Assembly (NCBI GenBank): GCA_913050205.1 | Contig: CAJXAU010000034.1 | Span: 1-9,492 of the forward strand | DNA length: 9,492 nt | Direction of reading: 5' to 3' | Origin: an uncultured Verrucomicrobiota bacterium | GTDB taxonomy: Bacteria; Verrucomicrobiota; Verrucomicrobiia; Limisphaerales; UBA1096 | Shown here: positions 1 to 5,787 of the stretch, piece by piece | How positions within the stretch are numbered: position 1 is the first letter of the stretch | How the letters are laid out: each line of letters starts with the position of its first letter | Program-made: the position numbers and the translations under genes | The notes under the pieces: model-generated | Databases searched by the model: none | Told to the model about the DNA's origin: nothing | Seen by the model: only the letters and a program-made list of their open reading frames with translations

Positions 1-90
1 CTCCCGCTCGACGACTCCGCCGTCTTCACAGGCCTCTCCGTGCTCAGCGACATCATGGCCGACACCGACGAGTTCGAGAGTTTCAACTGA
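1..90 (+). CDS. 3' end of an unidentified gene (partial)
   Basis: The first frame is open from the left edge to TGA at 88-90, giving 29 residues that end in ADTDEFESFN. Codon third positions are almost all G or C, as in the other genes here, which supports real coding sequence. The tail is acidic and has no signal, membrane segment or motif that I can name, so I do not assign a function. The start lies outside the window. It converges on the LamG/TSP3 gene, whose stop is at 166-168. The 75 bases between the two contain a perfect palindrome that may end transcription of this gene. Confidence 0.6.
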   Translation, partial: LPLDDSAVFTGLSVLSDIMADTDEFESFN

Positions 91-139
91 TCGCCCGGAC
101 GGCGGTTCCTATTCAGAACGGCTGAGACAGCCATCCCCA

Positions 140-174
140 CCTTGCGCTTGGCCAAGCGCGAGGGGTTAGTTTTT
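140..174 (+). terminator. possible factor-independent terminator built on the palindrome
   Basis: Bases 140-163 form an almost perfect inverted repeat. The 16-base core palindrome at 144-159 is extended on both sides by CCT/AGG pairing, with one T-G position that would wobble in RNA. A run of five T follows at 170-174, six bases after the stem. The element lies between two converging genes. The T-run is on the plus side only, so it would best serve the gene ending at 90. The spacer before the T-run makes it non-canonical. Confidence 0.4.
144..159. repeat. dispersed palindrome copy, full 16-base form
   Basis: GCGCTTGGCCAAGCGC is identical to its own reverse complement. It lies between the stop codons of converging genes. 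On the minus strand it begins six bases after the TAA of the LamG gene, preceded by a C-rich run. This is the reference copy of the family found throughout the window. Confidence 0.9.
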
Positions 175-2904
175 GGACCGGTAAAACTTGGCTCCGGCAG
201 CATTGCTCCGCTTGAGGGTGAACGGGCTTGTTTCTCCTGTGTCTTTCCACGGTCCGGTTGCGGAGTCGGCTTGTTGCAGGGTGCCGGTGAACTCGAGTGT
301 CAAGTCATCGCCGGAGACCTTAAGTGTGAGTGTCGGGATTTCCGGTTCAACGTTCCATTCGACGCCTTCCGGCCCCTCGCGGTAGAGGGCGCGGATGCTG
401 GTTGCCGGCAGGGCCTCATTGAACACGGCGGCCTCCTCAATCAAGGCATCCACCGCGCCGGGGCCACCGGCCACCGACCCGTGCCGGATGCCGAACATGA
501 CCTCGGCGTTACCAGCTCTCCATTGAGTTGGATTACCGGTTGTATACTCGCCAATGACATCGCCATTTCGGTAGCCGGTGATGCGGAGTTGGCCATTGAC
601 CAGTTTGTATGTGAAGGCAAGCATGATGTGTTCGTTGACGGTTTTCTCGATATAGCCGGGCTTAAAATCCTGTGTGCGGCGAAATCCGGAGCTGCCGCTC
701 ATCCAGCGTCCCATTTGGCGTTCGCCATAGACGATCCCGTCGAACACGTCGCCAGTGACGGTGTCAAGCGTGATGACCGATCCGGCCCGAACGCGGGGTC
801 CGATCTTCTGCATGATCACCCAGGAAACGAGCGTCTTATTGGCGATGGTCGGGCCGGTGTATTCGCCGATGTCGCTGTCGGTGATAGCCCACGCGTCGGC
901 GGTGCGTCCATTACCGCCAACGTCGAGTTTGCCATCGACGATCTCGGCCTCTTCCTGCAACAGCAGCTCGGGGAAGTTGCCGGTCAAATCCTCCAGTTCG
1001 GTGTCGCCCTCAAAGGTCCAGTGACCGACGAGGTATTCGGAAGGATCAACCGGTGGATCGGTCGAGTCATGTGGATCGGTGCCATCGGCCACCTCCTTGC
1101 CGTCCTTGACGAGGTCGTTATCGGTGTTTGGGTTGAGTGGGTTGGTGCCGGTGTCGGTTGCGCTGACAAATTTACCGGTATTCGTCTCGACGCCATCGGA
1201 TAGCCCATCGTGGTCAGAATCGGCAAGGATGGGGCTGGTGCCGGTGTTGTTGGTGTCCACATATTTGCTGGTGCCGGTCTCGACGTTGTCATCCAGAGTA
1301 TCACCGTCGGTGTCCCTGTTTGCGGGATTGGTGCCGAGTTTTAGCTCGATGATATTGGCCAGCGTATCCCCATCCGAGTCGTCATCCGGGCCCTGAGTCA
1401 GGTTGTCAAAGTGTTCCTTTTCCCAATCGTCCGGCAACCCGTCTTCGTCGTCGTCCTTCAGCTTGACCGGGCCTTCCTCGAGGAGTTCCTCGATTTTGGT
1501 CAATGACATGACACCGCTGTAGATGCGGGCTTCCTCGATATCCACTGTGATCCCACCCGGCCCGCCAGCGGTGGAGCCGTGCCGTTTGCCGAAGAATATC
1601 TCGGCATCGCCGGTCAGCCAGCTGGATGGCTGGGTGGATTCGTAGAAACCGAGTTCCTCGGCGTTGCGGTAGCCGGTAATGGCGATCGCTCCGTCGATCA
1701 CCTCGTAGGTGATGACAAGTTGTATCAACTCGTCCACCTCCTCCTCGATGAACCCGGGATCAAAATCCTGGGTGCGGTGAAAACCGGAACTGCCTGACAT
1801 CCACTCGTTGGGCAGGCGCTCGGCAAAGATGATGCCGTCGAAGTGATCTCCCGTGATTCGGTCGATGGTGATGACCGACCCAGCCCGGGCCCGTTGTGAA
1901 AGCGCCTGTAGCCGTACCCAGGCGACGAGGGTTTTGCTGGTGATGGTGGGGCCGGTGTACTTGCCGCCGTCCTTGCCGGTGACGGCCCAACCTTGTGCGT
2001 TTACGCCGGCTCCCTTGAGCTTGAGTTGTCCGTCCTCAATGAGAGCCGTCCCCTTGAGCATTAACTCTGGGAAGTTTCCTGCCACGTCAAGCGTCTCCTG
2101 TCCGATTTCAAATGTCCATTGCCCGAGCAGCTCGACCCGGTACGACACTGGCCCCGCATCGGTGATTGTGGCGATTTCATCGTCCGTCAGTGCGACGTCA
2201 TAAATTCGCGCCTCATCGATCAGGGCGTTGATCGCGCCCTCGCCGCCGTCAGCGTCACCGGTTCGGATACCGAAAAGCACCTCGGTGTCGTCGGTGTCCC
2301 AATAGGGAGCCTCCTCGGTCTCGTAGCTGCCGATGATTTCGCCGTTGCGATAAAACGTGATGGCCACCTCGTCACCTCCGAGCGTCTCGTGTACGATCGC
2401 GAGGCATATCTTCTCCCCGGTTTTGGTTTCCTCAAAACCGGGCTTCAATTTTTCAGTGCGCACTCTCTTGTTGCTGCCGAGACCCCATTGATTGGCGGTC
2501 TTGTCGGCGAAGGCAATGGCGTTGAATTCATCGCTCCCCAGCGTCTCCAGCGTCAACGCGGAGCCACCGCTGGCGGTGTCGTCGAGTCCTTCAAGCGTGA
2601 CCCACACGAGCAACGTGTGGTCCTCAATGATTGGCCCGGAATAGTCACCGTCGTCCAGGTTAGTCACCGCCCATCCGGTGGCCTTGGTTCCTTCGCCCGT
2701 GACGCGCAAGGCACCATCGATCACCTCGGCCTCGCCTTGCAGGACGAGGTCGGGGAAGTTGCCGATGAGATCCATCGTCTCTTCGCCTTCTTCAAAGGTC
2801 CAGTGACCGACAATTTCACCCCGAGCTGAGTGGGGGGAGGAAAACAAGCCAAGCGCCAAGCCAAGCGCAGGGCACAACAGGAGAGAACGCTTCCATTGCT
2901 TCAT
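166..2904 (-). CDS. secreted protein with three LamG-like domains and a TSP3-like calcium-binding linker
   Basis: This 912-residue protein is predicted to be exported: residues 1-30 have basic KQWKR, a hydrophobic LLLCPALGLALGLF core and a small-residue end. Three concanavalin A/LamG-like domains, each opening with GHWTFE or GQWTFE and closing with EARIY- or EAAVF-type strands, cover about 31-250, 259-479 and 625-845. Residues 483-618 are Asp-rich TSP3-like repeats (DDDEDGLPDDWE, DSDGDTL, DTDGDTLDD, DSDHDGLSDG), which in this family bind calcium and act as a stiff linker. Residues 855-912 form a small C-terminal module (QQADSATGPWKDTG..SPF) often seen at the end of Verrucomicrobial surface proteins. 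LamG domains usually bind carbohydrate or protein; no catalytic domain is visible. Domains 2 and 3 are much more alike than domain 1. It is the last gene of the minus-strand cluster, 87 bases after the SDR. Binding or adhesion is inferred; the ligand is unknown. Confidence 0.9.
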   Translation of the reverse strand: MKQWKRSLLLCPALGLALGLFSSPHSARGEIVGHWTFEEGEETMDLIGNFPDLVLQGEAEVIDGALRVTGEGTKATGWAVTNLDDGDYSGPIIEDHTLLVWVTLEGLDDTASGGSALTLETLGSDEFNAIAFADKTANQWGLGSNKRVRTEKLKPGFEETKTGEKICLAIVHETLGGDEVAITFYRNGEIIGSYETEEAPYWDTDDTEVLFGIRTGDADGGEGAINALIDEARIYDVALTDDEIATITDAGPVSYRVELLGQWTFEIGQETLDVAGNFPELMLKGTALIEDGQLKLKGAGVNAQGWAVTGKDGGKYTGPTITSKTLVAWVRLQALSQRARAGSVITIDRITGDHFDGIIFAERLPNEWMSGSSGFHRTQDFDPGFIEEEVDELIQLVITYEVIDGAIAITGYRNAEELGFYESTQPSSWLTGDAEIFFGKRHGSTAGGPGGITVDIEEARIYSGVMSLTKIEELLEEGPVKLKDDDEDGLPDDWEKEHFDNLTQGPDDDSDGDTLANIIELKLGTNPANRDTDGDTLDDNVETGTSKYVDTNNTGTSPILADSDHDGLSDGVETNTGKFVSATDTGTNPLNPNTDNDLVKDGKEVADGTDPHDSTDPPVDPSEYLVGHWTFEGDTELEDLTGNFPELLLQEEAEIVDGKLDVGGNGRTADAWAITDSDIGEYTGPTIANKTLVSWVIMQKIGPRVRAGSVITLDTVTGDVFDGIVYGERQMGRWMSGSSGFRRTQDFKPGYIEKTVNEHIMLAFTYKLVNGQLRITGYRNGDVIGEYTTGNPTQWRAGNAEVMFGIRHGSVAGGPGAVDALIEEAAVFNEALPATSIRALYREGPEGVEWNVEPEIPTLTLKVSGDDLTLEFTGTLQQADSATGPWKDTGETSPFTLKRSNAAGAKFYRSKN
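2848..2868. repeat. degenerate tandem copy of the palindrome inside a signal-peptide coding region
   Basis: Two CCAAGCGC half-sites stand in tandem without the GGCC centre between them. On the minus strand they encode ALGLALG in the hydrophobic core of the LamG protein's signal peptide. This copy lacks the full palindrome and may only reflect favoured Leu/Gly/Ala codons. Confidence 0.5.
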
Positions 2905-2991
2905 AAGCCAATTCGGTGAGACGCACCGAGGATGAACTTCCGGGCGTTGTTGTCAACCGTTTCCGGCCAAGCGCTTGGCCAAGCGCTGGGG
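2905..2991. other. 87-base spacer between the SDR and LamG genes
   Basis: The spacer separates the SDR stop (2992-2994) from the LamG protein start (2904). It holds a tandem palindrome copy directly after the SDR stop, then about 60 bases with no recognisable ribosome binding site. I see no convincing promoter. Either the LamG gene is read through from the SDR or it has its own weak promoter here. Confidence 0.5.
2965..2986. repeat. dispersed palindrome, tandem 22-base copy
   Basis: This is almost two units of the 12-base period GGCCAAGCGCTT. It contains the palindromes GGCCAAGCGCTTGGCC and GCGCTTGGCCAAGCGC, overlapping. On the minus strand it starts five bases after the SDR stop codon, led by CCCC. 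The same 22 bases recur exactly at 8644-8665 inside a coding region. Confidence 0.9.
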
Positions 2992-3675
2992 TCAGGCGGG
3001 GACGGTGAGGGATTGGCCGTTGTCCTTCGGGCCAAGCGCGAGGAGGAACGGGGCGGCCACCTTGGCGAAGGCGTCCGGCTTGCGGGCGGTGTCCGCGCCG
3101 CCGCCGAAACAGCTTTGCAGCATCTCGGTGTTCACCACGCCGGGGCTGAGCGGCACGCAAGCCAAGCCGCTTGGCAACTCGTCGGCCATCGCCTTGCTCA
3201 ACCCCTCGATGGCCCACTTGGTGGCGCAGTACGGCGCGACGTCGGGGGAGGTGCTGCGGCCCCAACCGGAGCTGAGATTGACGATCACGCCGTGGTTGCG
3301 CTCAATCATCGCCGGGACAAAGTGCCTTGATACGTTGGCCACACCTTTGATGTTGATGTCGATGACGGCGTCGAATTCCGCCACCGGCACGTCAATAAGG
3401 GGGCTGTTGCGATTGATGATCGCCGCGTTGTTGATCAGCAAATCGGGCGCGCCGTGGGCCTGAAGTGTCTTGCTGGCCCAGTTGGCAACGAGGGCGTCGT
3501 CGGTGACATCAATTGCGGAAAAGTGATGCACCGGGCCAAGCGCGTTTTGCAGTTCATTCACCTGCGCCGAGGATCGGCCGCAGCCGATGACCTTGTGGCC
3601 AAGTCGGACAAACTCCTCGACGAGCCCCCGGCCAATGCCGCGGGTAACCCCGGTGATGACGATCGTCTTGGCCAA
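2992..3675 (-). CDS. short-chain dehydrogenase/reductase (SDR family)
   Basis: This is a 227-residue NAD(P)-dependent oxidoreductase of the classical SDR type, probably cytoplasmic because it has no signal peptide. Visible motifs are the nucleotide-binding TGVTRGIG (8-15), DVTD (56-59), NNAA (82-85; NNAG is usual), the catalytic Ser near S136 in NLSSGWG, the YCATK catalytic pair Y149/K153, and PGVVNTEM (178-185). Length is slightly short of the usual 240-260 because the C-terminus is brief. The likely start is TTG at 3675: the first beta strand (KTIVITG) begins two residues later, an in-frame stop lies five codons upstream, and no ATG is available. This TTG is part of a copy of the dispersed palindrome. 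The gene begins 12 bases after the DUF1080 gene's stop and is probably co-transcribed with it. The substrate is not predictable; a sugar or alcohol is a guess from the neighbours. Confidence 0.92.
   Translation of the reverse strand: MAKTIVITGVTRGIGRGLVEEFVRLGHKVIGCGRSSAQVNELQNALGPVHHFSAIDVTDDALVANWASKTLQAHGAPDLLINNAAIINRNSPLIDVPVAEFDAVIDINIKGVANVSRHFVPAMIERNHGVIVNLSSGWGRSTSPDVAPYCATKWAIEGLSKAMADELPSGLACVPLSPGVVNTEMLQSCFGGGADTARKPDAFAKVAAPFLLALGPKDNGQSLTVPA
3030..3039. repeat. dispersed palindrome, half copy in coding sequence
   Basis: GGCCAAGCGC lies inside the SDR gene near its 3' end. On the coding (minus) strand it is read as part of LALGP, at residues 212-216. Only one arm plus the GGCC centre is present. 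Confidence 0.7.
3161..3175. repeat. imperfect inverted repeat related to the palindrome
   Basis: GCCAAG and CTTGGC arms flank CCG inside the SDR gene. The order of the arms matches the tandem junction form rather than the GGCC-centred form. It may be a decayed copy, or chance in a region rich in these codons. Confidence 0.35.
3534..3543. repeat. dispersed palindrome, half copy in coding sequence
   Basis: GGCCAAGCGC occurs in the SDR gene and is read on the minus strand as NALGPV (about residues 44-49). It uses the same reading frame of the repeat as the copy at 3030-3039. Confidence 0.7.
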
Positions 3676-3679
3676 GCGC
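3668..3679. repeat. dispersed palindrome copy spanning a gene start
   Basis: TTGGCCAAGCGC on the plus strand; on the minus strand the GCGCTTGGCCAAG form begins eight bases after the TAA of the DUF1080 gene, after a C-rich run. The same copy contains the TTG GCC AAG that forms the first three codons (M-A-K) of the SDR. It therefore spans the junction of two genes. Confidence 0.85.
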
Positions 3680-3687
3680 GGGGCGGG

Positions 3688-4347
3688 TTAAGGATTGATC
3701 GGCCGCAGCTTGACGTTGCGGGCCTTTGAAATGCACTGGAACGAGGCCAAGCCGATGGGTACCGACAGCTCGATCGGTCCCGGGCGTAAGGCAATCCGGC
3801 GGTCTTCCAGCGGCAGATCGACGACTATCTTGCCGTCGAGGAAACATTGAATCTTCTCCCCCGTGACGCGTACCTTGAAGCGATACCACTGATTTTTTTC
3901 AAATTTCATGAAGGTGGCGGTTTCATTCTCAGCAGCGTCCATCCCGTCAATGCTCGAGATGCCCACCACGGTACCACCCCAGCCGCCCGGGACGAACGTG
4001 GCGTACGTTTCGCCCACCGGGAAGGTAATCGCGCAAAAGAAGTCGTCGCCGTCGATCTTCATCGCTTCGACCTCCAACTCGTAATTGGTGCGAGGAACAT
4101 TGTCGTGGGCGAGGTGGATGCCGGTGATCAGTTCGCCCTGAGCAAAATGAATCTCTCCGTCCTTCACCGTGACGGCTCCGCCTCCGGCGAAGTCGGTAAT
4201 CTCCCACCCGGAAAGGTCGGTTCCGTTAAACAGGGTAGGGTTGGATTTTTGTTTGCCCAACACGATGCAGCCGGTGCCAAGAGCGGTCACGAGTACGACA
4301 GCGAGTCCGAGAGCGGATTGACTTAAAAAGAGTCTCAAGTTTTTCAT
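3688..4347 (-). CDS. DUF1080 / 3-keto-disaccharide hydrolase-like lipoprotein
   Basis: This 219-residue protein carries the DUF1080 (3-keto-disaccharide hydrolase, PF06439-type) beta-sandwich, opening with the family hallmark LFNGTDLSGWE (39-49) and followed by DGEIHF, NYELEVEAMKIDGDDFF, a Gly-rich VPGGWGGTVVG and the NQWYRFKVRVTGEKIQCFLDG strands. The domain covers nearly the whole mature protein. The chosen ATG at 4347 gives MKNLRLFLSQ, a hydrophobic core and Cys27 in ALGTGC, a plausible if imperfect lipobox, so the protein is probably lipid-anchored in the envelope. An upstream in-frame ATG at 4389 would add 14 residues before this signal and is less likely. Family members hydrolyse 3-keto glycosides or act as carbohydrate-binding modules; which applies here is not shown. 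It is the first gene of the minus-strand cluster. Confidence 0.85.
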   Translation of the reverse strand: MKNLRLFLSQSALGLAVVLVTALGTGCIVLGKQKSNPTLFNGTDLSGWEITDFAGGGAVTVKDGEIHFAQGELITGIHLAHDNVPRTNYELEVEAMKIDGDDFFCAITFPVGETYATFVPGGWGGTVVGISSIDGMDAAENETATFMKFEKNQWYRFKVRVTGEKIQCFLDGKIVVDLPLEDRRIALRPGPIELSVPIGLASFQCISKARNVKLRPINP

Positions 4348-4489
4348 GAAAATGGCGGCAGACAAATTGGCGGTAAGCCCCCCTGCCATTCAAGTTTTTA
4401 TTCACCGCATCGCCTACTCTTGGATCAGTTAATGGTCTTTTCAGGGTGAGTGGGGTTGATTAGGGTCTCGGCGCTGGATCACCTTTTTT
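4348..4489. promoter_or_regulatory. divergent intergenic region, presumed to hold two promoters
   Basis: This 142-base gap is the only divergent junction in the window, so promoters for both gene clusters should lie here. It is AT-richer than the surrounding genes. I cannot pick a convincing -35/-10 pair in either direction, and neither start codon has a Shine-Dalgarno site. There is no palindrome copy here. Bases 4473-4489, just before the plus-strand ATG, resemble the 3' end of 16S rRNA. Confidence 0.5.
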
Positions 4490-5770
4490 ATGAAAACCAA
4501 TAGACGTTCTTTTGTTGGGCAGTGTGGGCTTTTGGCCGGGGCAACGGTTTTGGGCAGCGCCGATGCGCTTGGCCAAGCGGGGGGTAAGCGAAAGCGGATT
4601 GCCTTTCTTGGCACCGAGGTGCGGACGCACTCGCATTCGCAGCATTTTCTCGACCGGCTGGCGCTTGGCTACGGCTGGCGCGGCGGTTGGCAGGAACCGC
4701 GCACGGACATTGCCTCGGTGTATATTGACCAGTTTCCGGAGAACGGTGACCTTGGGCGCGACCGGGTGAAGCGTTACGGGCTGAAACTTTACCCGAGCAT
4801 CGAGGAGGCGTTGACGCTGGGCACGGGCAAACTGGCGGTGGACGGTGTGGTGATCATCGCCGAGCACGGCAAGTATCCCCGCAACGAAAAAGGACAGACG
4901 CTTTATCCCCGTTACGAGTGGTTCAAGGAATGCGTCAAGGTGTTCGAGAAAAGTGGTCGTGGTGTGCCGGTGTTCAATGACAAGCACCTAGCGACGACTT
5001 GGGCGCGTTGCAAAGAGATGGTGGACGATGCCAAGCGGCTGAAGTTTCCGTTTTTCGCCGGTTCCTCGTTGCCGGTCACGCGCCGGATGCCGTCGATCGA
5101 CATGCCGCACAACGTCCCGTTGAAGGAGAGTGTGTGCGTGGCTTACGGAGGGGTGGACAGCTACGACATCCATGCGCTGGAGACGGCGCAGTGCATGAGT
5201 GAACGCCGGCGCGGCGGCGAGGTGGGCATTCGCCGAGTTCACGCTATGCGTGGGGCGAAAGTCTGGGAGCGCCTTGCGGAGAAGCGTCATGCGGACACAC
5301 GGCGGTTGGTCGTCTCGGCGCTCACGCGCAGTCACAATCTCCCGGTCGAGGGCGGTTACTACACCGGCAAGATCACGTTTGAGTGGGCACGAAAAACGTT
5401 CCCGAACCCGGTTGCTTATTTCATCGACCACAACGACGGCTTCCGCACGACGATGATGCTGACGAGTATCCGGGACTTCAACTACGCCGGTTTGCGCGCC
5501 GACAATGGCGAGATCGTCTCGACGCAAATGTATTTACCGATGCCGACGCACGGCTCGTCGACGGCGGACTTTTTTCATCCGCTCTGCCGTCACATCGAGG
5601 ACGCGGTGATCACCGGCAAGGTTCCGTATCCCGCCGAGCGCACTTTGCTGACATCCGGAATGACGCTGGCTGGGGTGGAATCGCTGCACCGTGGGCAGGT
5701 GCCGATTGAGACGCCGCAGATGAACGTCCGCTACTCGGTTGGGCCGCAGTCAACCTATTGGCTCGACTGA
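4490..5770 (+). CDS. Tat-exported Rossmann-like protein, Gfo/Idh/MocA-related, function unknown
   Basis: This 426-residue protein begins with a twin-arginine signal (NRRSFVG, residues 4-10), a hydrophobic stretch and a cleavage region near SADALGQA, so it is probably exported folded. The mature part opens with a Rossmann-type strand (KRIAFLGTE, 35-43) and continues with VDGVVIIAEHGKYP (117-130) and PVFNDKHL (160-167), the order expected of the N-terminal half of Gfo/Idh/MocA oxidoreductases. It departs from that family: there is no GxGxxG after the first strand, and DKH (164-166) stands where the EKP motif is usual. A His cluster (H47, H49, H52) follows strand 1. I recognise it as one of the hypothetical proteins common in Planctomycetota and Verrucomicrobiota, with conserved AGSSLPVTRRMP (190-201) and YFIDHNDGFRTTMM. 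It starts the plus-strand operon, 17 bases before the M81 gene. Catalytic activity is uncertain. Confidence 0.85.
   Translation: MKTNRRSFVGQCGLLAGATVLGSADALGQAGGKRKRIAFLGTEVRTHSHSQHFLDRLALGYGWRGGWQEPRTDIASVYIDQFPENGDLGRDRVKRYGLKLYPSIEEALTLGTGKLAVDGVVIIAEHGKYPRNEKGQTLYPRYEWFKECVKVFEKSGRGVPVFNDKHLATTWARCKEMVDDAKRLKFPFFAGSSLPVTRRMPSIDMPHNVPLKESVCVAYGGVDSYDIHALETAQCMSERRRGGEVGIRRVHAMRGAKVWERLAEKRHADTRRLVVSALTRSHNLPVEGGYYTGKITFEWARKTFPNPVAYFIDHNDGFRTTMMLTSIRDFNYAGLRADNGEIVSTQMYLPMPTHGSSTADFFHPLCRHIEDAVITGKVPYPAERTLLTSGMTLAGVESLHRGQVPIETPQMNVRYSVGPQSTYWLD
4565..4579. repeat. dispersed palindrome copy in coding sequence
   Basis: GCGCTTGGCCAAGCG, 15 of the 16 bases of the full palindrome, sits in the Tat protein gene. 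It encodes ALGQA at the end of the signal peptide, close to the predicted cleavage site. Confidence 0.85.
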
Positions 5771-5787
5771 CTGGGTGACTCAAGACG

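Noticed and set aside
142..1203. A 353-codon open frame on the plus strand
   Set aside because: It is antisense to the LamG/TSP3 gene, and its sequence is a low-information mirror of the Asp/Gly-rich repeats. The minus-strand frame has a signal peptide and clear domains.
2119..2829. A 236-codon open frame on the plus strand
   Set aside because: It is antisense to the first LamG domain and has no recognisable motifs.
4348..4389. An upstream ATG start for the DUF1080 lipoprotein at 4389
   Set aside because: It would place 14 residues before a good signal peptide and lipobox, which should be N-terminal; the ATG at 4347 gives the expected MKN start.
4473..4489. A 16S rRNA gene fragment
   Set aside because: Only 17 bases resemble the 16S 3' end and nothing upstream continues the match, so no rRNA gene is called; the similarity is kept only as a low-interest finding.
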